Positions 6,884 through 13,381 of a stretch of 13,381 nucleotides of DNA are shown here, piece after piece. The notes below the pieces were generated by a model. That model searched no databases and had not been told where the DNA came from. It saw nothing but the letters and a program-made list of their open reading frames with translations. Location: positions 1 to 13,381 of the forward strand of contig QFQD01000086.1 of NCBI GenBank assembly GCA_003241485.1. The letters run 5' to 3'. The translations under genes and the position numbers were made by a program. Numbering within the stretch: position 1 is the first letter of the stretch; each line of letters begins with the position of its first letter. This DNA is from Ancylobacter novellus. GTDB lineage: Bacteria; Pseudomonadota; Alphaproteobacteria; Rhizobiales; Xanthobacteraceae.

Positions 6884-9800
6884 TCAGCCCTTCACCCGGC
6901 TGCAGGTGAGATTGCCGTTGCTGTTGCCGACGCTGCCGGGCTGACAGGTCGCGATCCTGTCCAGCTTCGTCTGAATGTCCCAGTAGCCATTGGAGCACGT
7001 CCCCTCCAGCGTGTCGGCATCGTTCAGCCGCAGCGAGCAACTGGTGGCGAACGAGCCGAGAGTGGCAAAGGGCGTGCACCACAGACGGCCCTTCTCGTTG
7101 GTCATGCTGTTCGGCTCGCAGCTGCGCACGTCCTGGAACGACAGCGCTTTCGGGGTGCCGCCGGCCTCCGTGCACTGGGCGGTCAGGCGTCCGTCGGCGG
7201 CGATGGCGATATCGGAACAGGTCGCGGTGAAAGGACCGACCTTGTGCTCGGGCATCACCGTTCCGAGCTTGTCCTGCCAGTCGCGCTCGCAGAGCAACCG
7301 CCCGTTCGCATTGTTGATGCTGCCGCCAATGCACCGCTCGATCATCTCCAGCTTCACCGGGACGTCAGCCCGGCGATCGTTCCGGCAGGTTCCCTTCAGC
7401 GTGCCCTCATGGCTCATGAGCACGGAGCAGGAGCCAGTGAACGCCCCCACCCGGCCGGCGGGTTTGCACCACAGGCCACCCTCCTCGCTCACCAGCGTGT
7501 CGGGCTGGCACAGGCGGACATCGGCAAAGCTCATCGCTATCGGGCGCCCTTCCGCATCGGGACACCGAGCCGTCAGGCGCCCCATGTCAGTGACGGTGAT
7601 ATCGGTGCAGGCCCTCAGGAAGGCGCCGCGCTTTTGGCCCGGCAGCACCGCTTCCGGGTCGGCAGCAGCGAGCCGGTTACAGGCCAGATGCCCCTGCCGG
7701 TTGACGATGCTGCCACGTTCGCACTCGGCGAACTGGTCCAGCCTTGTGGCCGGCATTGTGAGCGGCCAGTTCGGGCAATCGCCAGCCAGCGCAGCATCGT
7801 CGCTGACCGCCACCGTGCAGCTTTCCGCGAAGGGACCGAGAGCGGGAACAGGCTGGCACCACAGCCGGCCCTCGCGCAAGGCGAGCGTGTCGGGGACGCA
7901 GAAGTGGATATCGGCGAAATGCAGCGTCCGGGGCGCGCCGCCTTCCACGACGCAGGCCGCGGTCAGAACGCCCGCGGCATCGACCTTCACGTCCTTGCAC
8001 GCCTCAAGGAACGGCCCGCGGCTTTGCTCGGGCACCACCGCTCCGGCCTTATAGAGGCAGGACAGCTTCTGATTGTTCGCGCGGATGGTGTCGGGCTCGC
8101 ACGCGGCCACGTTGGGGATCGACGTCAGCGCGCCGCCCTCGCCGGCCTTGCCGTAGCAATTGCCGGTCAAGGCGCCCGCCGGGTTGACGGAAAGGTTGAG
8201 GCAGCTTTGACGGAACGCGCCAGCCGGCACGTTCTCCGTCCATCCCTTGACATAGGTGCAGCCGAGAAAGCCTTCGGCCACGCGCACCGTGCCAACGCCG
8301 CAATTGCCGACCTGACGCAGGACCGTCTCCTTGGTCCAGGCCACGCCGAACCCGTTCGTCGCCCCGGTCTCGCAGGTGCCCTTCAGATCGCCGTTCTCGA
8401 TCCGCAGATTGAGGCACGCCTGACGGTAGCCACCGGCCGGAATGCTGGGCTCGCCGGACGTGTAGGTGCAGAAGAGATTGCCGTGCTCGACGTCGATGGT
8501 GCCGGGGCGACACGTCTCCCAGTTCAGGAGCGTCGCGGTCGGCATGCCGTTGACCATGGACATGGACCGGCCGGTATTGCACGTCGCGGTGAGCGCCCCG
8601 TCCGCACCGATCGTGGCATTGATGCAGCGCTGCTTATACGGCCCCTCCGGTATGCCGCGGCGCCCGCTGAGATAGCGGCAAGACAGGCTTCCGCTGCTGA
8701 ATTCGACGGAATTTGCCGCGCAGTCGGAGATGGCCGCCAGGCGCGTCTGGCGATAGGCGCCGTCATGCCCAGGGCAGAGGGCTTGCAGAGCGCCATCCGC
8801 CAGCCGGGGCGAATAGCAGGTCTCGGTGTATGGGCCGGTGGGAATGCCCGGCGCCTGGGTCCTGGTCCGGCACCTCAGCGCACCGTCCAGGAACGCGATG
8901 GAATTGGGCGCGCACTGGTCGGCGCCGGCAAGCGTCGTCTCGACCTTGCCGCAAAAGGCAATGAGGCTGTTGTCGGGACGCAGCGCGGCCGTGGCGCAGT
9001 CCTTCTTGTAGGGGCCCTCGACATCGGTGGACTTGCCATTGGCCAGCGTGCAGACGAGCCGACCGTTCATCAGCGCGACGGAGTCCGGGTTGCAGTTGGT
9101 GGCGTCCGGCAGGAACACCTCGCTGAAGGAATGGTTGCACATCGCGACCAGCTTGCGTCCGTCCATCCGGCGGTCGGCGCAGCTCAGCTTGTAGGACCCG
9201 CCGGGCACCGACGGTCCACCCGACTTCAGGGTGCAGACGGCGGTGCCGTAGTCGATGGCAACCGTGTCGTCCTTGCACTCAAGCGCATTGAAGACATGGA
9301 TCTTGATGCCCCCATCGGATTTGGGGCAGCCGATCCTCAGCATGCGGTCCGCCTGCCACCAGGTCTTGCGGCAGTCCGCGAGATAAGGTCCGGGCGGAGG
9401 CACCGGCCGGCTCGCGACCCGCGATGTGCAGGTCAGCCGTCCATCCCGGCCCACGGTGATGGAATCGGCCACGCAGTCCGGGATGTTGTACAGCGTGGAC
9501 GGCGTGAGCGCGCTCGCGCCCGGCGCGCGGCAGGAGGCTTTCAGCGACGGCACGTTTTCGTCGGTCACGGCCTCAAGGCTGTCGCAACTGGCCATGTAGG
9601 CGCCGACCGGCAGCCCGTCATAATCGCAGACCAGCTTGCCATCGGCATTGCGGATCGAGCCCGGCTTGCAGGCGTCGAAGAAGCGCAGGGACGTCTTGAT
9701 CCTGGTGCCGCCGATAGAGGTGCATGAGGCGCTCATCACGGCGGCGCTCTCCCTGGCGATGCTCTCGCATGTGGACGTGTAGGAACCCGCCGGTGCCTTG

Positions 9801-10252
9801 AACTTCCACGTGCAGACCAGTTCGCCGTTGGCGTACCGGATCGTCTGCGCTTCACAGTCCTGCCAGTTGCCCAGCCGCGTGGTCCTGGTCTGGCCGAGGT
9901 TGTTGCGGCATTCGGCGGTCAGGGTCGACGGCACCACCTCGACCTTGCTGCACGACGCCGTATAGGGGCCGGCCGGAGCGGAGAAGCCATAGCTGCACGA
10001 CAGCACGCCGCGAGCCGGCTCGAACGTGATGGAGTTGGGCAGGCATTGCGCGAAATCGTCCAGCCGCACCTGCTGCTGGCCGCCGCTGGCGAGGAAGCAC
10101 TTCGCGTCCAGCGTCGTGCCTTTCACGGTGATATCGAAGCAGGCCTTGTAATAGGGCCCCATGGGGGCATCGGCCGCGTGGGCCCCGCCCACAAGCAGGA
10201 GCGCTGTCACCAACGCTCCGGCCAACGCCGTGAGAATACTGCGCATGCCCAT
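6884..10252 (-). CDS. secreted protein of 17 tandem four-cysteine CVNH-like (cyanovirin-N homology) repeats
   Basis: A 1122-residue exported protein, possibly a multivalent sugar-binding lectin. Residues 1-26 form a signal peptide (hydrophobic core LTALAGALVTALLLVGG, cleavage after AHA). Residues 32-1122 divide without remainder into 17 repeats starting at 32, 95, 156, 217, 288, 352, 413, 473, 537, 607, 678, 746, 806, 876, 936, 1006 and 1066. Each reads G-[PASG]-[YF]-x3-C, L-x-A-x-C, a T-x-L strand, C-x-x-x-[ST]-[IVLM], and G-x-L-x-C. All 68 cysteines lie in these four register positions. The first pair is 14-15 residues apart in most repeats, matching the Cys8-Cys22 disulfide of cyanovirin-N, and SIxNxxGxLxC matches the end of a CVNH half-repeat. 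A classical CVNH domain is two such halves; 17 equals eight and a half. No membrane anchor or sorting signal is seen. GGGGA six bases before the ATG supports this start. Sugar specificity and role are unknown. Confidence 0.82.
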   Translation of the reverse strand: MGMRSILTALAGALVTALLLVGGAHAADAPMGPYYKACFDITVKGTTLDAKCFLASGGQQQVRLDDFAQCLPNSITFEPARGVLSCSYGFSAPAGPYTASCSKVEVVPSTLTAECRNNLGQTRTTRLGNWQDCEAQTIRYANGELVCTWKFKAPAGSYTSTCESIARESAAVMSASCTSIGGTRIKTSLRFFDACKPGSIRNADGKLVCDYDGLPVGAYMASCDSLEAVTDENVPSLKASCRAPGASALTPSTLYNIPDCVADSITVGRDGRLTCTSRVASRPVPPPGPYLADCRKTWWQADRMLRIGCPKSDGGIKIHVFNALECKDDTVAIDYGTAVCTLKSGGPSVPGGSYKLSCADRRMDGRKLVAMCNHSFSEVFLPDATNCNPDSVALMNGRLVCTLANGKSTDVEGPYKKDCATAALRPDNSLIAFCGKVETTLAGADQCAPNSIAFLDGALRCRTRTQAPGIPTGPYTETCYSPRLADGALQALCPGHDGAYRQTRLAAISDCAANSVEFSSGSLSCRYLSGRRGIPEGPYKQRCINATIGADGALTATCNTGRSMSMVNGMPTATLLNWETCRPGTIDVEHGNLFCTYTSGEPSIPAGGYRQACLNLRIENGDLKGTCETGATNGFGVAWTKETVLRQVGNCGVGTVRVAEGFLGCTYVKGWTENVPAGAFRQSCLNLSVNPAGALTGNCYGKAGEGGALTSIPNVAACEPDTIRANNQKLSCLYKAGAVVPEQSRGPFLEACKDVKVDAAGVLTAACVVEGGAPRTLHFADIHFCVPDTLALREGRLWCQPVPALGPFAESCTVAVSDDAALAGDCPNWPLTMPATRLDQFAECERGSIVNRQGHLACNRLAAADPEAVLPGQKRGAFLRACTDITVTDMGRLTARCPDAEGRPIAMSFADVRLCQPDTLVSEEGGLWCKPAGRVGAFTGSCSVLMSHEGTLKGTCRNDRRADVPVKLEMIERCIGGSINNANGRLLCERDWQDKLGTVMPEHKVGPFTATCSDIAIAADGRLTAQCTEAGGTPKALSFQDVRSCEPNSMTNEKGRLWCTPFATLGSFATSCSLRLNDADTLEGTCSNGYWDIQTKLDRIATCQPGSVGNSNGNLTCSRVKG
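6887..8017 (-). repeat. 130-residue (390-bp) higher-order tandem repeat
   Basis: Units 12+13, 14+15 and 16+17 of the CVNH-like protein begin at residues 746, 876 and 1006, exactly 130 apart. First halves (60 residues) share SF/HF-x-D-[IV]-x-x-C-x-P-[DN] and GxLWC; second halves (70 residues, last one 57) share L-x-G-x-C, a KL/RL strand, and end with [VL]-[ML]-P-[EG]-x-K before the next GPF/GAF. This shows duplication of a whole two-repeat domain. Confidence 0.85.
6887..10159 (-). repeat. array of 17 protein-level CVNH-like half-repeats
   Basis: Repeat units are 57-71 residues long. The distance between third and fourth cysteines is 14 in 15 of the 17 units (16 in unit 1, 15 in unit 4), while the loop between second and third cysteines varies from 13 to 24. 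Units 9 and 10 carry the longest central loops. Unit 4 ends in a proline-rich linker (RPVPPP). Early units (1-9) begin mostly with GPY or GSY; units 11-17 begin with GPF, GAF or GSF, so the array has two subfamilies. Confidence 0.85.
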
Positions 10253-10575
10253 CGTCTTTCCCCGTCAGCTGTCGAAGGACCCATGCCGGAGCTCATCCGG
10301 GCGCGACGTGGCGCTCCCCGGTCGGCAGACCGCGGTCGCAACAGCGTCGGCGCCTCGAAAGGCTCGCGTGAAATCAGCCGTGTCGGTAACGCCCGGAGCA
10401 CCGGCCCCGGCGCGTCTGTCGTGATGAAGCGCTCGCGCCTCGCCCCTAACGGACGTGGTCACGCACCCTGATGCTTCATCCGCTCAGTCGTTCGGCGGAA
10501 GGCTCGAAGACCTCGCCTCTGCCGGACGCCTGTCTCAATACAGCGGCCGATCGTCCCGCGATCGAACGCGTGTCT
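10253..10575. other. 323-bp intergenic region upstream of the CVNH-repeat gene
   Basis: No supportable gene here. It lies between the GNAT stop and the CVNH start, both on the - strand, and must hold the CVNH promoter if that gene is transcribed separately. I see only weak structures: CGGTC/GACCG around 10319-10332 and CGATCG twice at 10548-10553 and 10559-10564. I recognise no clear promoter box. Short open frames here are arginine/alanine-rich and lack well-spaced ribosome sites. Confidence 0.5.
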
Positions 10576-11130
10576 TCATGCCCGCCTCGACAGGGGCGAG
10601 GTTGGCAAGTCTTCCCGCCCGCTCATCATGCCGGGCGGGTGCCAGATGAGCTGGTACGCCGCGCCATCGGCGGAGGAGACGCTGAAGCCGAGCCGCTCAT
10701 AGAGCTGGCGCGCCCCAAAGGCGTGCATGGGGGTGGATAGGGTGATCGGCACCCCCGCCCGCACCGCCGCTGCCTGCAGCCCGCGCACCACCCTGGCCCC
10801 TGTTCCCCTGCCCTGCGCGGCGGCGCGGATCTGAAGTTCGGCGATCCGCCAGTTGCCGTAGCCGAGATTGACCACGACCCTGCCGACCGCCTCGCCGAGA
10901 TGCTCGATCAGCAGGTCCATATGCTCGGGATAGACGCTCCCCTGCCCGACCGTCATCGCCTTGTACTGCTCCTCGTACAGGAAGTGGATGAAGTCCCGGC
11001 TTCCCTCCACCCAGGACAGCCAGGGTCGGGAATCGACGAAAAGGCGAAACAGGAAGTCCCGGTCGGACGGGCGGACGAGGCGCAGCCCGACGCCGCCGTC
11101 CAGTTCAAACGCCCCGGTCAATGCGCTCAT
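10576..11130 (-). CDS. GNAT-family N-acetyltransferase
   Basis: A 184-residue predicted acetyl-CoA-dependent acyltransferase. The acetyl-CoA pyrophosphate loop is visible as AAQGRGTGARV (residues 104-114, Q-G-R-G-x-G pattern), followed by a helix (RGLQAAAVRAG) and the FGARQLYERLGF motif (138-149) typical of the GNAT C-terminal part. The acceptor substrate cannot be told. It starts 28 nt after the DUF6916-type gene with GGGAG five bases before the ATG, and is the last gene of the collar operon. Its presence with a tail-collar gene suggests modification of a partner protein or sugar, but that is inference. Confidence 0.85.
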   Translation of the reverse strand: MSALTGAFELDGGVGLRLVRPSDRDFLFRLFVDSRPWLSWVEGSRDFIHFLYEEQYKAMTVGQGSVYPEHMDLLIEHLGEAVGRVVVNLGYGNWRIAELQIRAAAQGRGTGARVVRGLQAAAVRAGVPITLSTPMHAFGARQLYERLGFSVSSADGAAYQLIWHPPGMMSGREDLPTSPLSRRA

Positions 11131-11158
11131 CGCCGCTCCCGAACCTCGCTGAACAGGT

Positions 11159-11476
11159 CTAGTTGAAGATGATCTGGAGCATGGCCTCGCTGGGCCGGGC
11201 GCTCAGGATTCGTTCGACATAGACGGGACCGAACGCGCCGAGTTCGGCATGATGCACAAGGAAATGACCGCCATTGATGTTGGGAACGCCATCTGCGGTT
11301 GCAGACAGGATGAGGCTGAAGGCGGTACGCGCCGCATCCGGATGTGTCCCCTTCGGGTTAACGGGACATCGCACCAGCGTGGCGTCGATGACGCCGTCAG
11401 GCCCTTCAAGGACAAAGTCGCTGCCGAGGTGCGACGCGAACATCTCGGCCGAGAGTGCGCTGAGGTTCATTGTCAC
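11159..11476 (-). CDS. small DUF6916-like protein of the tail-collar operon
   Basis: A 105-residue protein of unknown function. The pattern LSAEMFASHLGSDFVLEG at the start, a central FSLILSA, then GGHFLVHHAELGAFGPVYVERI and a final LQIIFN recalls the DUF6916 family, small proteins often next to phage-tail-collar (MdpB-like) genes; the assignment is from memory of family pattern. The GTG start at 11476-11474 overlaps the collar-gene stop in a 4-base GTGA, suggesting translational coupling; an ATG two codons later (11470) is an equally possible start. No signal peptide or membrane segment. Confidence 0.7.
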   Translation of the reverse strand: MTMNLSALSAEMFASHLGSDFVLEGPDGVIDATLVRCPVNPKGTHPDAARTAFSLILSATADGVPNINGGHFLVHHAELGAFGPVYVERILSARPSEAMLQIIFN

Positions 11477-12156
11477 GGCCTACTCGGATAAAGGCCCATC
11501 ACGCAGATCATGAAGTTGATGGCGAGAAAGGGCATGCGCATGTCGAGCGGCGTGGGGCTCGCGCTCCCGGCAGGCTCCACGGCGACAACGCCGCCGATCA
11601 CCGCGTCCTTCACGGTGGCAGTCATGGCGGGGATGGCCGCCGCTCCCGCCAGATCGACGGACAGCCCTTTCAGTTCAACGGTGTCCGTGGAGGTGGACGT
11701 ATAGTTCTTGGCAATCTGGTTGGAACTCGCGCCCAGAAAGTCCGACGCCTCCGGCACCTGGTGTGAGCCTGCCGTTTTGGAGGCCTTCAGTTTCGCCGTC
11801 ACGGCGAGGGTGCCGGCCTGAGCGGGAATCTGCGCCGTGACCTCCCCTTTGCGAGGCTCGAACCGGGCGGCATGCGTGTGGGCGGGCAGGTGCTTCTGCG
11901 CCAGCACGGTCGTCTCCGAGCCGCCACTCTTTGCCAGGGCATAGGCGACGTTACGGGGATCGAAACCGACCGGAACACGCGCGCGCAGATCCGGCAGTTT
12001 GAAGTCGACCGGCGGATTGCCGCCATAGCTCGCGCCGAACAGACTGTAGAGAGCAGAGTACTGCTGAATAGTCAGCACTTGCCCATGCGCCATCAGCCAG
12101 CCCTCGGGCGCATACCCAAATGCAACAGGCAAAATCGCTCCCAACCAGCTTTCCAT
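11473..12156 (-). CDS. phage-tail-collar domain protein (microcystin-dependent protein MdpB-like)
   Basis: A 227-residue protein. The N-terminus (residues 5-65: LGAILPVAFGYAPEGWLMAHG, the YSALYSLFGASYGG block, FKLPDLRARVPVG) is a clear phage tail collar domain. KHLPAHTH (88-95) and the C-terminal PFLAINFMICVMGLYPSR are also typical of chromosomal MdpB-like proteins. The usual length is about 170-180; here roughly 50 extra residues of Ala/Thr/Val-rich, probably beta-structured sequence lie between about 100 and 205. No signal peptide. GGGAG about 7 nt before the ATG supports the start. It is the first gene of a three-gene operon with the DUF6916-like and GNAT genes and is divergent from the large IPT/TIG protein. 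No other phage structural genes are in the window, so this is not obviously a prophage. Confidence 0.87.
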   Translation of the reverse strand: MESWLGAILPVAFGYAPEGWLMAHGQVLTIQQYSALYSLFGASYGGNPPVDFKLPDLRARVPVGFDPRNVAYALAKSGGSETTVLAQKHLPAHTHAARFEPRKGEVTAQIPAQAGTLAVTAKLKASKTAGSHQVPEASDFLGASSNQIAKNYTSTSTDTVELKGLSVDLAGAAAIPAMTATVKDAVIGGVVAVEPAGSASPTPLDMRMPFLAINFMICVMGLYPSRP

Positions 12157-12457
12157 CCGACCTCTCCCTGCAAAAGCTCGCCCTCAACTCGGCAGGAAGA
12201 CGGTAGATAATACAACCTAAAGTGGCAAGTGAAATAAAACGTAACAATTCTTCTCTCGCGGAGGTTGGTACTTAGCGCTTGCCGGGCCAACGCCATCTAT
12301 GTTCAATTCAGCAGTGACCGTTGGGGAAAGTCGGGCTCCCGTAGGTCTGTTGCCGTCGCGTTATTGAAGATAATCAGACGATGCTGGCGGCAACGCGCGG
12401 CTCTGCCGCACCTTGCTACTGCAGAAAATTTATATTGATTTTGTCGGAGTTTTTCTG
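12157..12457. promoter_or_regulatory. AT-richer divergent promoter region between collar operon and TIG protein
   Basis: This 301-bp gap is clearly richer in A+T than the rest of the window, notably 12200-12250 and 12420-12455. On the - strand, TATTAT (complement of 12207-12212) could be a -10 box about 50 nt before the collar ATG; the paired -35 (ATTTCA at 17-bp spacing) is weak. On the + side no convincing sigma-70 pair is seen. The region must drive both divergent transcripts. It also contains a predicted structured leader. Confidence 0.5.
12349..12409 (+). promoter_or_regulatory. possible structured leader with two competing stems, upstream of the TIG gene
   Basis: Positions 12349-12358 can pair with 12385-12394 (10 pairs, 2 of them G-U). 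They enclose a small TTAT/ATAA hairpin at 12361-12373. The GCGGCA at 12387-12392 inside the 3' arm can instead pair with TGCCGC at 12404-12409, so the two stems exclude each other. This arrangement is typical of switchable leaders but matches no riboswitch class I recognise, and could be chance in GC-rich DNA. Confidence 0.3.
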
Positions 12458-13381
12458 GTGTCGGCGCTGATTTATTTCATGGCGCGCCGCTTCATGGCGG
12501 GCCTTGTCACGTCTCGGAAGGCGCTTCAACAGTGGGCGCGGTCGGCAAAACATGCCGGCGCGCAGCTTCTCGTGCCGATTGTTCTTGGACTGCTCGCCAA
12601 TGTGGGCGCGTCATGGCAGGCCCATGCCCAGTCACAGGCCTGCACCGACATCAACTCCTATTGGTCCGGCGGCAGGTTCTACAATCCAGCCCCAGGCACG
12701 CTGGTCACCGACACGCCTGCCTATGGCGAACTTTCGATCGGTGAAACGCTGAACTGGACGTATTCGTCCACGGGAACGACGAACAGCAATAATTTCGCGC
12801 AGTGGGTCGTCACGACCACCGTCGACTATATCTTGAATTTCGACAACAACACCTCCGGCAACGCCACCAATGTCAGCGGAAGCCACACGATCAGCGCCGC
12901 CGATGACCCTGCCAACGGCCTGTACATGCAGGTTCAGGTCAGCAACCAAAGCGGCAATTTCGGCAATACACTGACAGCCACCATGACCTGCACGGCCGCA
13001 TCGGCGGCCCCGACCCTCTCCAGCGCGTCGCCGAACAGCGGATCGACCGCGGGCGGCACCAGCGTCACCCTGTCGGGGACGAACCTCTCCGGCGCCACGG
13101 CCGTCACCTTCGGCGGCACGGCCGGCTCCATCACCGGCTCCACCGCAACCACCGTCACCGTGACCTCGCCCGCCCATGCCGCCGGCGCCGTCGATGTCGT
13201 CGTCACCGCCCCCGGCGGCTCCGCCACCCTCACCAATGGCTTCACCTATGTGACGCCGGCCCCGACGCTCTCCGGCGCGTCGCCGAACAGCGGCTCCACC
13301 GCGGGCGGCACGAGCGTCACCCTGTCGGGCACCAACCTCTCCGGCGCCACGGCCGTCACCTTCGGCGGCACGGCCGGCTCC
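12458..13381 (+). CDS. large secreted IPT/TIG-repeat protein, 3' truncated by window edge
   Basis: The frame is open from an upstream stop at 12371 to the right edge. GTG at 12458 has GGAG (12446-12449) eight bases upstream; ATG at 12479 is an alternative without a ribosome site. A long basic N-region (ARRF, SRKALQQWARSAKH), a hydrophobic core (LLVPIVLGLLANVGA) and a QAHAQ cleavage-like site form an extended signal peptide of about 50-57 residues, as in large surface or autotransported proteins. An unrecognised domain of about 120 residues follows, rich in Thr, Asn and Ser, bounded by two cysteines (QACTDINSYW and TMTC), likely beta-sandwich. From 13007 come IPT/TIG immunoglobulin-like repeats of 84 residues (APTLSxASPNSGSTAGGTSV, then SGTNLSGATAVTFGGTAGS). 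Such repeat rods usually form adhesins or surface filaments. No C-terminal anchor is visible because the gene continues off the window. Confidence 0.85.
   Translation, partial: MSALIYFMARRFMAGLVTSRKALQQWARSAKHAGAQLLVPIVLGLLANVGASWQAHAQSQACTDINSYWSGGRFYNPAPGTLVTDTPAYGELSIGETLNWTYSSTGTTNSNNFAQWVVTTTVDYILNFDNNTSGNATNVSGSHTISAADDPANGLYMQVQVSNQSGNFGNTLTATMTCTAASAAPTLSSASPNSGSTAGGTSVTLSGTNLSGATAVTFGGTAGSITGSTATTVTVTSPAHAAGAVDVVVTAPGGSATLTNGFTYVTPAPTLSGASPNSGSTAGGTSVTLSGTNLSGATAVTFGGTAGS
13007..13381 (+). repeat. 252-bp tandem repeat encoding 84-residue IPT/TIG domains
   Basis: Copy 1 spans 13007-13258; copy 2 starts at 13259 and is cut at 13381. Across the 123 comparable bases I count 7 differences, and only one changes an amino acid (Ser to Gly in the SxASPNSG motif). 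The final 48 bases compared are identical. More copies very likely follow beyond the window. Confidence 0.9.

Noticed and set aside
6848..9727. 959-residue open frame on the + strand opposite the CVNH-repeat gene
   Set aside because: It is a shadow of the repeat gene in GC-rich DNA: low-complexity Ala/Arg/Gly composition, no ribosome site, no recognisable domain, while the opposite frame has a signal peptide and 17 regular repeats.
10265..10462. 65-codon open frame just upstream of the CVNH-repeat gene
   Set aside because: GTG start with a badly spaced ribosome site and Arg/Ala-rich composition like neighbouring shadow frames; no family resemblance.
10548..10564. CGATCG repeats as terminator of the GNAT operon
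   Set aside because: Six-base self-complementary words common in GC-rich DNA, with no T-tract on either side.
10576..12156. Prophage or tailocin
   Set aside because: Only a collar-domain protein of the chromosomal MdpB type is present; no sheath, tube, baseplate, lysis or integrase genes are seen in the window.

Overview
The window is very GC-rich, densely coded DNA. The most likely source is an alphaproteobacterium of the Hyphomicrobiales/Xanthobacteraceae type. That rests on composition, on a sequence matching the EcfG (general stress sigma factor) promoter consensus, and on gene content. No rRNA, tRNA, IS element or CRISPR array is visible.

Region 1 (2-2819, + strand) is a carbohydrate operon. 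It holds a GH15 glucoamylase whose 5' end lies off the window, followed 13 nt later by a ROK-family glucokinase resembling polyphosphate glucokinase. Together they would release glucose from alpha-glucans and phosphorylate it.

Region 2 (2820-6681) holds stand-alone genes. A DUF892/YciE-type ferritin-like protein sits behind a GGAAC-N16-TGTT promoter. A DHA2-type 14-TM drug exporter follows. A gamma-glutamyltransferase-family Ntn hydrolase, closest in motif style to HpxW-like amidohydrolases, lies on the opposite strand and converges on the exporter with a 72-bp overlap of coding ends.

Region 3 (6801-10252, - strand) is one gene with its own intrinsic terminator. It encodes a secreted 1122-residue protein made almost entirely of 17 tandem cyanovirin-N-like (CVNH) half-repeats. 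Each repeat has four cysteines in fixed register, giving 68 cysteines and none elsewhere. The last six repeats form three exact 130-residue supra-units. This is the most unusual object in the window.

Region 4 (10576-13381) is a divergent surface/phage-tail-like locus. On the - strand, a phage-tail-collar (MdpB-like) protein, a DUF6916-type small protein and a GNAT acetyltransferase form a tight operon. On the + strand, across a 301-bp AT-richer intergenic region, starts a secreted protein with a unique N-terminal domain followed by near-identical 252-bp IPT/TIG repeats. It runs off the right edge. The pairing suggests that the operon products act with the large repeat protein, but that is inference.
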